Source: Chloroflexota bacterium
Lineage (GTDB): Bacteria > Chloroflexota > Anaerolineae > UBA2200
Assembly: GCA_014360905.1 (NCBI GenBank)
Contig: JACIWW010000021.1
Coordinates: 1-54,053 of the forward strand
DNA length: 54,053 nucleotides
Reading direction: 5' to 3'
The notes under the pieces are model-generated. The model did no database searches. It had not been told where the DNA came from and saw nothing but the letters and a program-made list of their open reading frames with translations. The translations under genes and the position numbers were made by a program. The number at the start of each line of letters is the position of its first letter. Positions within the stretch are counted from its first letter, which is position 1. Positions 27,206 to 35,737 of this stretch are shown here, piece after piece.

Positions 27206-27215
27206 GGAGGAGCTA

Positions 27216-27323
27216 ATGGAGCGCAAGGGTTGTTTTGTTGGGATCGATGTAGCGAGGTTGCACTTGGATATCATGGTGCGTCCTGACGGCGAGCTAAAGA
27301 CACTGGGTAACGACGAAGAGCAA

Positions 27324-27329
<6 letters not shown>
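27216..27329 (+). pseudogene. IS110 transposase, N-terminal fragment
   Basis: Thirty-seven codons starting MERKGCFVGIDVARLHLDIM include the first catalytic Asp of the RuvC-like DEDD domain (GIDVAR). GGGAGGAG lies 4-5 bases before ATG. The frame closes at TGA 27327, which is created by the 49-bp insertion; the native protein would continue as in 27373 onward. Confidence 0.8.
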
Positions 27330-28246
<917 letters not shown>

Positions 28247-28385
28247 TTTGCTCTCCGCAGGCGGAGAGGGGGCAGGGGTGAGGGTCAAACAAGGGGCGCG
28301 ATTGAATCACGCCCCTACACCGCGCAGGCAACAGCCAGCACCTGGGGAACGGTGGACTGTGGCCTACACCAAGCATGGTTTGTTC

Positions 28386-30674
28386 CTACCGCGACCAGGT
28401 TGGCGCGATGCTGCTTTGTGAAGTAGCACTGGTCAACTTCACCATGGTCGTGCCGCGAGCAGGTGCGGCGTGAAGTTCGAAGTTGGGTGCATCGCCAACG
28501 ACCACGATGATGAACCGCCCATCAGGCGACCAGTCGGGGTAGGCAAACTGCGCAGCACCCGTCTCGCCAAAGGTCACCCGCCGTGAACGAGTCGGATCGC
28601 GCACATCCAGCACGCCAATGCCGCGTGTCAAACTGCCTCCCTCCGCGACAACCATTGTGTACACGATCTCGTTCCCCTGCGGTGACCATGTCCCATGGGC
28701 ATCCGAATAGGGATTGTTGGTCAGTTGGCTTTGTCTCCCGCTCGCGACATCGAGCAGGAACAGGTCATAGTTGCCGGTCTGGCGCGAAGTGTAGACGAGT
28801 TGCGTACTATCGGGAGACCAGGACGGGAAACTATCCCAAGTCTGATTGAAGGTGAGTTGTCGCGTCCGCCCCGTGCTCAATTCCAGCAGGTAAATCTCCC
28901 AGTCTCCATCGGCATTGGAGACATAGGCAATCCACTGGCCATTGGGAGACCACACAGGGTGGACTTCGTCTCCCCTGAAGTCGGTGATCTGTTGCCATCC
29001 ACTGCCATCCGCGTTCATGATGTAGAGGTCAGTGTCGCCGACCCCACGGTAGGCAAAGACGATGCGGCGGCGATCTGGCGACCAACTGGGGTCGGCTTCA
29101 TCTCCTGGCGCACTGGTCAAGCGCATGCGACCAGTGCCATCCGGGTTGATGCGGTAGATATCCTGAGTGCCTGCCTCATCCGAGACGAAGAGAATCGGCG
29201 CAGAGGCGACCTCGGTTGGGGCCAAGAAGAACTCACTTGCCCATCCTGTCAGCCCTGTGCTCAGCATGCGCACGTTGTACCAGAAGCGAGCGCCATCCCA
29301 TTGCGGAGCCTGTAGCACATCGAGCACGCTGCCCAGCGGCATCTCCGTCACTACAGCATAATCCAGCCCTGGGCCAGTGCGCAAGTTGAGCCTTTCGACA
29401 CCGAGCACGACCATGCGCCTGCCCGTGCCCGGTTCGGGCGTCGGCTGGGGCGTCCACACCGGCCGCGGGGCAATCTTGGCTCTGGGCAACAGCTCAGTGA
29501 CCCGGTTGCTTGGCCGCAGCAAAGTTAGTTGCTCCCTTCTCCCTGGTCCGACGAACTCGACCTTGCTGATAACACCTATCTGCTCGCCCTGCTTATTGAT
29601 CGCCATGCCCCCGCTGTGTCCGTAACTGGCCAGCGCATCGGTCTTGATCCAATCACGATCGAATGTAACTACCCCGCCTTCCGTCCAGGAGAGCGTGTCT
29701 TTGGCATAATCCGGGTAACCTAGCAGGATAATGCGATCGCCTCGACGCACTTGCTCACTGTTGCCCAGGGGGATGGACGGTAAGTTCAACGAGCCACGAA
29801 TAGGAGTCTGTCCATCCTCATAGGTTACGATCTGCAGGAAAGCCAGGTCAAGTACGGGGTCAGAAGCAGACCTCAGCACCTGAGCCCAGTAGGAGAGGCG
29901 CGGCTCATCGTCCGGGTCCAGAGTGCAGAAAACAGCTACCAATTCGCCTTCGGGCGAACGTCCGTTATCGTCGGCGACGACATGCCAATTGGTAAGCAGC
30001 AAGCCCTGCTGTCCGTCCACGATCGAAGCGGAGCCCCCTTGCCCCAAGGCAGGAAACTCCAACCGCACCACCGAGAGAGCAGCCCTGCGTATGATAGCCT
30101 GGATATCCGGCGGAGGTGGAGGAGTTGCGGTTGGGATGGCGGTAGGTGTGGGGGTAGGTGCCAGAACCCAGAAAGACGCCGATGCCACTGGGCGCTCCTC
30201 GATGAACAGATCCAGCCGATAGACGCCAGGGGCTAAGCCAGTCGGCTCTGTGAAGGGGGCTGTATAGGCATCGCCAGAGGCAGCGTTGAGGTACACATCC
30301 CAGGTAAATGAGTCACAGGAGCGCAGCGCATTGTCAAAGTACCAGCAGTACTTCCATGGCAAGCCATGGCGCATGTTGTGATAGCTCCATTGTGCGTACA
30401 CCGTGTCGGTGCCAGCGGGAAAGCTGGTGCCAGGGTTCTTCACTCGCACGCCAGACTCGAGTTCGGTGCCAAAGACGATATGACTGAACATAGCAACCGG
30501 GGTTGCGGAAGCAGTGGGCGTGTTAGTAGGGATGGGAGTATTCGTGGCGGTAGGCAATGGAGTAGGCGTGGGTGTAGGAGTTCCTTGCTGGCAGCACACC
30601 AGGGCCAATAGCATCGTTACAAGCAGGGTGAGAACAAGCAAAACATAAACCGGTTTTCTGTGCAAGTCTATCAT
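28386..30674 (-). CDS. lipoprotein: trypsin-like serine protease + SH3b + TolB-like propeller
   Basis: This is a 762-residue exported protein. ATG 30674 is chosen (GGAGG 6 bases upstream). Hydrophobic residues 8-26 end in LALVC-C, a likely lipobox with lipidated C27 or C28. A Thr-Pro linker (~32-60), a beta-sandwich-like region with three Cys (~62-172) and a second TP linker follow. Residues ~190-400 are an S1C/HtrA-like protease with H231 (TNWHVVAD), D276 (PVLDLAF) and S354 (GHSGGM), so the triad is complete. An SH3b domain covers ~424-487 (LNLRTGPGLDYAVV). Residues ~493-762 are about six PD40/TolB-type propeller blades (DIYRINPDGTGRMRLTS, PSWSPDRRRIVFAYR). No PDZ domain is present. It probably acts on the cell surface, with SH3b for wall binding and the propeller for substrate recognition. 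Confidence 0.87.
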   Translation of the reverse strand: MIDLHRKPVYVLLVLTLLVTMLLALVCCQQGTPTPTPTPLPTATNTPIPTNTPTASATPVAMFSHIVFGTELESGVRVKNPGTSFPAGTDTVYAQWSYHNMRHGLPWKYCWYFDNALRSCDSFTWDVYLNAASGDAYTAPFTEPTGLAPGVYRLDLFIEERPVASASFWVLAPTPTPTAIPTATPPPPPDIQAIIRRAALSVVRLEFPALGQGGSASIVDGQQGLLLTNWHVVADDNGRSPEGELVAVFCTLDPDDEPRLSYWAQVLRSASDPVLDLAFLQIVTYEDGQTPIRGSLNLPSIPLGNSEQVRRGDRIILLGYPDYAKDTLSWTEGGVVTFDRDWIKTDALASYGHSGGMAINKQGEQIGVISKVEFVGPGRREQLTLLRPSNRVTELLPRAKIAPRPVWTPQPTPEPGTGRRMVVLGVERLNLRTGPGLDYAVVTEMPLGSVLDVLQAPQWDGARFWYNVRMLSTGLTGWASEFFLAPTEVASAPILFVSDEAGTQDIYRINPDGTGRMRLTSAPGDEADPSWSPDRRRIVFAYRGVGDTDLYIMNADGSGWQQITDFRGDEVHPVWSPNGQWIAYVSNADGDWEIYLLELSTGRTRQLTFNQTWDSFPSWSPDSTQLVYTSRQTGNYDLFLLDVASGRQSQLTNNPYSDAHGTWSPQGNEIVYTMVVAEGGSLTRGIGVLDVRDPTRSRRVTFGETGAAQFAYPDWSPDGRFIIVVVGDAPNFELHAAPARGTTMVKLTSATSQSSIAPTWSR

Positions 30675-30829
30675 CTGATTCCTCCGGCATGGGCTAGTGA
30701 TAGAAGCATACCTCACCGATATGCGCTTATGCGCGTCTGCCGACCCTAATTTTCTCTTGTTTTGGTGGCACTGGGCCATAAGTTTTGACTATTCTTTGCA
30801 CCAAATGCCCCACTGTTCCACTTACCAAT

Positions 30830-30858
30830 ATTATAGGCCATAGACCAAAATCTGTCAA
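30830..30858 (-). promoter_or_regulatory. sigma-70-type promoter of the protease lipoprotein gene
   Basis: On the minus strand TTGACA (30853-30858) and TATAAT (30830-30835) are both perfect and 17 bases apart. The transcript would start near 30823, giving a leader of about 150 bases. Confidence 0.8.
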
Positions 30859-30879
30859 ATTCAGAGCAAAAATCAACAA

Positions 30880-31340
30880 GAAACCAGGTTTCTGGAAGAA
30901 ACCTGGTTTCTTGCTCCAGGGGCCGGGGAATCCATTCCCCGGCCACGCTCCAGGCGCACTGAAGTGCGCACTACGAACCTGTACTGAAGGGGCTTCTCAT
31001 CTTCAGCCAGGGAATTCATTCCCCGGCCATGCTCCAGGCGCACTGAAGTGCGCACTACGAACCTGTACTGAAGGGGCTTCTTATCTTCAGCCGGGGAATT
31101 CATTCCCCGGCCACGCTCCAGGCGCACTGAAGTGCGCACTACGAACCTGCCCCTAAAAAGGGCTTCTCACATTCAGCTGGGGAATCCATTCCCCGGCCAC
31201 GCTCCAGGCGCACTGAAGTGCGCACTACGAACCTGCACTGAAGGGGCTTCTCATCTTCAGCCAGGGAATTCATTCCCCGGCCATGCCCTGCAATCCCACT
31301 TGCTCCGGGCGGACCACAGTCCGCCGTCTTTTTGCGTGGG
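30880..31340. repeat. composite hairpin repeats, GCGCAC type
   Basis: This fills 30859-31365. It starts with the AAACCAGGTTTCT palindrome (30880-30915), then five near-identical units of GGGGAATTCATTCCCC, GGCCAYGCTCCAG, GCGCAC-TGAA-GTGCGC, ACTACGAACCTG and AGGGGCTTCT. One unit has the AAAAAGGGCTT variant. It ends with GGCGGAC/GTCCGCC and GTGGGC/GTCCAC hairpins. No gene is seen in this stretch. Confidence 0.88.
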
Positions 31341-31365
31341 CTGTTGTCCACGCCGAGCGAACATA

Positions 31366-32610
31366 TCAGAACAGCGCATCCCAGAGGAGCACCCCCGTGG
31401 CGATGGTGATCAACACTGCCAGCACGGTGGCAAAGACGTTGGTCGTGCGCTTGTTGCACCACGCTTTCATGATGCTGCGGTCGTTTGCCAGGCGCAACAT
31501 CATGACCATGACGGCGGGCAGGAGCACAGCGTTGACTACCTGCGATAGCCACATGAGGGGGAAGAGCGGCAAACCGGGGATGAGCACGATCAACACGCTC
31601 AGCACGATCATGAAGGTATACAAGCCATAGAACATCGGGGCATCGTCCAAGGTGCGGTCAATGCCGCGTTCCCAGCCAAAGGCTTCGCACACAGCGTAAG
31701 TGGTCGCCAGTGGCAAGACGGAAGCAGCCAAGAGCGAGGCGCCGAACAATCCAGCGCTGAAAAGTTGCTTTGCCCACGTGCCAGCCAATGGTTCCAAGGC
31801 CATGGCGGCCTGTTCCGCAGCCTCCACGCGAATACCATGTACAAATAACGTCGCTGCGGTGCAAATGATAATGAAGGCAGAGACGACATTGCCCATCACC
31901 GCGCCAAAAACCACGTCCAAGCGCGTGAAGGGGTATTCCTTCATGGTCACGCCCTTATCGGCGACGGTAGCCTGCATGTAGGCGCAACCCCACGGGGTCA
32001 TGGTCGTGCCCACCGTGGCCAGCACTGCTAGTAGGAAATGCGGCTCGAAATGGATGGTAGGCACAACGGTGTGGTACAGCACCTCCCCAAAAGGTGGACG
32101 CGCAAGGAAGGCAGAGAGGATGTAGGCTACCGCATAGAGAGTGAGGAAAAGCAGCACTTTCTCGACATGCTGGTACGAGCCACGCAGTACCAGCAGCCAC
32201 ACGGCCAGCCCCGCCAGGGGCACGATGATGTAGCGCGACAGTCCAAACAACTCGCCGCTAGCAGCAATGCCGGCGAACTGAGCCGCTGTCGTGCCCAGGT
32301 TGGCCAGAATCAGCCCCAGCATGACCAGAAAAGCCATTCTCACACCAAAGCGCTCACGCACCAGGTCGGTGAGACCTTTGCCTGTTGCTGCGCCCATGCG
32401 TGCCGCCATCTCCTGGGTTACGACCTCTCCGAAAGTGACCCACACCAACACCCACAGAAAGGAATAGCCATAGAACGAGCCAGCCATGGAATAGGTGGCC
32501 ACGCCAGGGGCGTCGTTGTCTGCACTGGCCGTGATCAGCCCAGGACCCATGATGGATAGAAAGAGCATCAATCTTTGGGCGATATGCTTCATGCGTTGTT
32601 TCAGCGTCAT
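31366..32610 (-). CDS. Nramp-family divalent metal transporter, Mg-transporter-like variant
   Basis: This is a 414-residue inner-membrane protein with about eleven membrane segments. ATG 32610 is chosen because GGAG is 9 bases upstream; 32619 directly abuts it. The Nramp TM1 metal motif DPGN is replaced by SADNDAPGVATYS (residues 29-41). The TM6 MPH motif is replaced by TTMTPWGCAYMQATVADKG, as in Nramp-related proteins that do not fit the Mn/Fe pattern. Its immediate upstream partner is an MgtE-like sensor protein lacking a channel (41-base gap), which points to magnesium as the cargo. Both genes share the long leader at 33909-34304. The metal assignment is inference from motif loss and neighbourhood. 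Confidence 0.85.
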   Translation of the reverse strand: MTLKQRMKHIAQRLMLFLSIMGPGLITASADNDAPGVATYSMAGSFYGYSFLWVLVWVTFGEVVTQEMAARMGAATGKGLTDLVRERFGVRMAFLVMLGLILANLGTTAAQFAGIAASGELFGLSRYIIVPLAGLAVWLLVLRGSYQHVEKVLLFLTLYAVAYILSAFLARPPFGEVLYHTVVPTIHFEPHFLLAVLATVGTTMTPWGCAYMQATVADKGVTMKEYPFTRLDVVFGAVMGNVVSAFIIICTAATLFVHGIRVEAAEQAAMALEPLAGTWAKQLFSAGLFGASLLAASVLPLATTYAVCEAFGWERGIDRTLDDAPMFYGLYTFMIVLSVLIVLIPGLPLFPLMWLSQVVNAVLLPAVMVMMLRLANDRSIMKAWCNKRTTNVFATVLAVLITIATGVLLWDALF

Positions 32611-32651
32611 GGTCAGCATCTCCGCATGGAAGATAGGTTAGTGAGGTTGCC

Positions 32652-33908
32652 TTAGAAAAAGCGGGGCAGCCGCTTCTTCCAGGCAGTGGGAAGGACGTGA
32701 TCCAGCGCATCGTCCACGGTGACAATGCCGAGCATGACATTGTGCTCGTCCAGGACTGGGATGGCCAGCAAATTGTACTTGGCGACCAGTCGCGCCACCT
32801 CGCTCTGCGGCTCGAATGGACCCACTTTGATCACATCTGTTTCCATGATCTCGGCTACAGGCTCATCCGGTGACGCTAGGACAAGTTCGCGCAGACTAAT
32901 CACGCCCTGTAACTTGTGCTGCTCGTTTAGTACATAAATATAATACAGGGCCTCGTCTTCCTGTGCGGCAGGCGAGTGGCGCAGGTAATCCAGCGCTTCG
33001 CTCACCGTCAAATTCATGGGGATGGTAACGTACTCCGTGGTCATGATGCCCCCAGCAGACTCTTCCGGGTACGCCAGCAGTTTTTCCACCTCGCTGGCGT
33101 CCTCATCCTCCATGAGATCCAGGAGTTTGGCACGGTCGGTGGGGCGCAGGTCGGCCAACACGTCCGCTGCTTCATCGGGGCCCATCTCCTCCAGCACGTC
33201 GGCGGCACGCTCTGGGGGCAGCGTGCCCAAGATGCTTGCCTGCAGTTCGGGCTCGAGTTCTTCCATGGTATCGGCAATGGTTTCGTTGTCGAGGGTTTGC
33301 AGCAAAGCCTGACCCATGGGGCGGTCGAGGTCTTCGATGATGTCCGCGATGTCGGCAGGGTGCATTTCGCTGATCTTGTCGTGCGAGATGCGCAGGCGGA
33401 TGGGGGCGTCTGCCTGCAGTGGCGCCACTTCGCTCCAAGGGATGATGGCTTCTGCCGGCTCGCGGTGGAGGAATTTGAACAGCAAGGAGAGTGGAGCTTC
33501 CAGCCCCAAACGGCGCAACAGACCACGTGTGCCAATGTCGACGCCGGCCAGACAATAGGGGCCGCCGGGACAGGTTCGGGCAAGTTGCAAATCGTTCACA
33601 CGCACTAGTCGCCGTCCCTCGATGTCCACGATCTGGCGATCTAGGACCTGGCGGGCCAGCCAGAGTTCATCCCCGCGTTTTTCATAGACCGGGGGCTCAA
33701 CGATATTGAGGATAATGGAGGGGCTCAGCCAAGCGATAGCTTCTGCCGGGATGAGACGCGGCTCTTGTCCATTGCGCAGGGCAAGGGCGCGCACGAATGG
33801 AAAAGGGGTCTCTGCTCCCGCTACCAGCACATCAGCGCAACGTCCCAGACGTTCACCACGCGCATTCCAGACTGGCTTGCCCAGGATTTGGCTCAAATAC
33901 GTGGTCAT
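32652..33908 (-). CDS. PRC-barrel / MgtE N-terminal / tandem CBS protein without a membrane channel
   Basis: This is a 418-residue soluble protein. ATG 33908 is set by GGAGGAG 6 bases upstream; the frame runs on to 34031 through the leader. Residues ~1-80 (YLSQILGKPVWNARGERLGRCADVLV) and ~85-165 look like two PRC-barrel domains. ~185-285 is the MgtE N-domain superhelix (MHPADIADIIEDLDRPMGQALLQTL, LPPERAADVLEEMGPDEAADVLADL). Two CBS domains follow at ~295-415 (GGIMTTEYVTIPMNLTVSEAL; IMETDVIKVGPFEPQSEVARL). In MgtE these domains sense Mg2+ and gate a C-terminal five-helix channel. Here the protein ends right after CBS2 (WKKRLPRFF), and an Nramp-like transporter follows in the operon. It is probably a stand-alone Mg2+ sensor or gate for that transporter. 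Confidence 0.88.
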   Translation of the reverse strand: MTTYLSQILGKPVWNARGERLGRCADVLVAGAETPFPFVRALALRNGQEPRLIPAEAIAWLSPSIILNIVEPPVYEKRGDELWLARQVLDRQIVDIEGRRLVRVNDLQLARTCPGGPYCLAGVDIGTRGLLRRLGLEAPLSLLFKFLHREPAEAIIPWSEVAPLQADAPIRLRISHDKISEMHPADIADIIEDLDRPMGQALLQTLDNETIADTMEELEPELQASILGTLPPERAADVLEEMGPDEAADVLADLRPTDRAKLLDLMEDEDASEVEKLLAYPEESAGGIMTTEYVTIPMNLTVSEALDYLRHSPAAQEDEALYYIYVLNEQHKLQGVISLRELVLASPDEPVAEIMETDVIKVGPFEPQSEVARLVAKYNLLAIPVLDEHNVMLGIVTVDDALDHVLPTAWKKRLPRFF

Positions 33909-33973
33909 TGTAACTCCTCCAGTTCTTGGATTGGCGGTTCCTTCGACCACGCAGGTTACCATATCTCCCGGGC

Positions 33974-34004
33974 ACAAAAAAGTCGCAGCGAAAAAACTGC
34001 GACT
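33974..34004 (-). terminator. intrinsic terminator in the leader (second)
   Basis: On the minus strand AGTCGCAG / CTGCGACT (33981-34004, loop TTTTTTCG) is followed directly by TTTTTTG. It lies about 65 bases before the Mg-sensor start, so it would abort transcription unless prevented. Confidence 0.75.
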
Positions 34005-34011
34005 CGGTGTA

Positions 34012-34041
34012 AAAGCCCGCTTCGCGCGCAAACCGGGCTTA
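34012..34041 (-). terminator. intrinsic-terminator-like hairpin in the leader (first)
   Basis: On the minus strand AAGCCCG pairs with CGGGCTT and TTTA follows, just upstream of the second terminator. It may act with it in tandem or form part of a switch. Confidence 0.5.
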
Positions 34042-34310
34042 GTTATTTCCGATGCGCCGTTTTATCGCTCAGGGCGGAATGTTTGTCTGGTAACTTGCAA
34101 GGTCGTCGGAACCAGTATGTATGTGACTGCTACTACTGTCTGTGTCCATCCTTGCTCTTGGTTCTGTCTCTACTCAAAGACGTTCTCAAAGCGATCAAGT
34201 TCCCATCTTCAGCCTTCGGAGGTGACCTCACCTCGAGGCTCTTTCCCAACACAGAAAGATAAGCCGACCAACGTCGCAGCAGTCAAAGATGCGCGCCGGT
34301 CATTTATCCT

Positions 34311-34339
34311 ATTATAGCGCCGATATTCAAAACTGTCAA
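34311..34339 (-). promoter_or_regulatory. consensus sigma-70 promoter of the Mg-sensor/Nramp operon
   Basis: On the minus strand TTGACA (34334-34339) and TATAAT (34311-34316) match consensus fully with a 17-base spacer. Such a strong promoter fits an operon controlled downstream by attenuation. Predicted start near 34304. Confidence 0.85.
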
Positions 34340-34377
34340 GATTTGCGGGAGGCTGGGAGCCGCCCCTGCAAGGGGCA

Positions 34378-34665
34378 GCAGGTTCGTAGTGCGCACTTCA
34401 GTGCGCCTGTAGCAGGTTCGTAGTGCGCACTTCAGTGCAGCAGGTTCGTAGTGCGCACTTCAGTGCGCCTGTAGCAGGTTCGTAGTGCGCACTTCAGTGC
34501 AGCAGGTTCGTAGTGCGCACTTCAGTGCGCATGGAGCGTGGCCGGGGCGTGAATTCCCCAGCTGAATGTGAAAAGCCCTTTTTAGGGGCTTTTCCCTTTT
34601 AGGCAAGGATTTCAATCCCTGGCGCGTATGAGCGCTGAAGCGCTCACTACGAACCCACGCCAGAG
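34378..34665. repeat. five-copy GCGCAC hairpin array plus composite repeat
   Basis: 34378-34530 is a tandem array of GCAGGTTCGTAGT, GCGCAC-TTCA-GTGC(GC) units in alternating 34- and 27-29-base lengths. A composite unit follows: GGGGCGTGAATTCCCC, AAAAGCCCTTTTTAGGGGCTTTT, AAGGATTTCAATCC, GAGCGC-TGAA-GCGCTC. The remaining 34666-34923 holds no recognisable feature except a TATACT (34873) that may be the -10 of the lepA stump. Confidence 0.88.
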
Positions 34666-34923
34666 ATGACATGAGAAAAACGCAAACCTGCCACCCTTCT
34701 CGACAGCCTATGCGACCCAACTCTATACACATTCTATCAGAAAAACGGGGGGATTGCAAACACTTTCGCAGGTTCACGCTGCATTAATCAACGCTCTACA
34801 TTCAGGAAGGCCTTCCTCCCATTATATGGGGAGTGGAGAGATTCCTCTTTCCCCCTTTTGCGCCAAATACGGTATACTATGCTTAACCGGGGCCAGAACA
34901 CTTGCGCCCCGGCACGAGTGAAG

Positions 34924-35112
34924 ATGGATCAAAGTTACATCCGCAATTTCTGTATCATCGCCCACATCGACCACGGCAAGAGCACTCTCAGCGACCGTCT
35001 GCTGGAATATACTGGTACCATCAGCCCGCGCGAGATGTCTGAGCAGGTGCTCGACCAGATGGACCTTATAGTATTATCATCAATTCTCGATTTTGCTCAG
35101 TTGCAAAGATAG
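34924..35112 (+). pseudogene. lepA: lepA (elongation factor 4) N-terminal stump
   Basis: The first ~47 residues are unmistakable Lep[21 protein letters not shown] with the G1 P-loop AHIDHGKST, then [27 protein letters not shown]. In LepA this continues with the RERGITI G2 switch, but here after base ~35067 the frame enters 26 bases of AT-rich sequence and then an IS end at 35093, adding [14 protein letters not shown] before a stop. About 550 residues are missing and no remainder is in the window. LepA is a ribosome-binding translational GTPase, usually single copy, so an intact copy may lie elsewhere or the gene is lost in this strain. Confidence 0.88.
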
Positions 35113-35713
35113 ATAGGTCTGTTGACAAAACTAGCGATGGAGATTGTAGACCAATCCCTTGACAGCCGGCTCGCGGTTCTGGAGAACCACCAGGCGCGAG
35201 CGGATGGCATCGCCAAACCTGCGCGTGCCCACCGCGTAGGCCCCTTTCTGAATTCCCGCATCGTACGGCCCGTCCGACTGCGGTAATAGGCGCTCGCCTG
35301 GGTGGTGGCATATCCTGTGCTATCAGAGGCGATCGCTTCTTCTTCAATCCCTGCCTCATCCAGCAACTTGCGCCGCATCTGGTCCAGCACTTTCATGCCC
35401 AGCAGACGCTTGGAGGCGCGCGACAGGGTGCTGGGGTCCGGCACACGCTTCAACTCCAGCACGTCGCCGACTTTGTCCGTGGCCAACAGCCATTCTTCCA
35501 TGTCCCGGTAGCTGAGCCTGAGATAGAACGTCAGCAGTACACAAGCAGCCAATGGGGGCAGAGTGTAGCGGTGAGGGCTCTTGGGATGGGAGTAGCGTGG
35601 CAAGACCTCTTGGGCCAGGTGGTAGGCTATTCGGGCAACGGTTACGTAGCGGCTCTCTCTTGTGTCTATACTCGGTATGTAACCACGATTACCCAATGTT
35701 TGCAACTGAGCAA
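35093..35713 (-). mobile_element. internally deleted IS (DDE, IS4/IS5-like), full-length ends
   Basis: Ends are TTGCTCAGTTGCAA (35093-35106) and its reverse complement TTGCAACTGAGCAA (35700-35713), a perfect 14-bp terminal inverted repeat. The enclosed transposase gene is on the minus strand. The element is only 621 bp because the middle of the gene is deleted. The same end and 3' gene segment recur at 39784-40030 in the same orientation. Confidence 0.85.
35131..35705 (-). pseudogene. DDE transposase with internal deletion and frameshift
   Basis: The first ~150 residues read as an IS4/IS5-type transposase (YRDMEEWLLATDKVGDVLELKRVPDPSTLSR; first catalytic Asp in AIASDSTGYATTQASAYYR). After TMREF the sequence jumps to the 3' end of the gene, which is out of frame. 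The correct frame there encodes GDAIRSRLVVLQNREPAV and ends at TAG 35131-35133, identical to the second copy at 39822. About half of the gene, with the remaining catalytic residues, is missing, so this copy cannot move itself. Confidence 0.85.
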
Positions 35714-35737
35714 TTAAGCCCTTTTAATTCCAAGAAA

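Larger units (their letters stand above)
33909..34304 (-). promoter_or_regulatory. about 400-base structured leader of the Mg-sensor/Nramp operon; candidate riboswitch
   Basis: Between a strong promoter (34311-34339) and the start codon lies a leader with several stems: AGCCU-C-GAGGUGA / UCACCUC-CGA-AGGCU (about 34212-34240), AACUUG/CAAGUU closing a long domain, and two intrinsic-terminator hairpins (34012-34041, 33974-34004). Long leader plus terminator before the coding region is the usual layout of a transcription-attenuating riboswitch. Mg-responsive M-box leaders occur before mgtE genes, but I could not match the M-box core here, so the class is unassigned. Confidence 0.55.

Noticed and set aside
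33909-34304. M-box (ykoK) Mg2+ riboswitch
   Set aside because: Expected before an mgtE-like gene, but the conserved core and loops could not be located; reported only as an unassigned structured leader.
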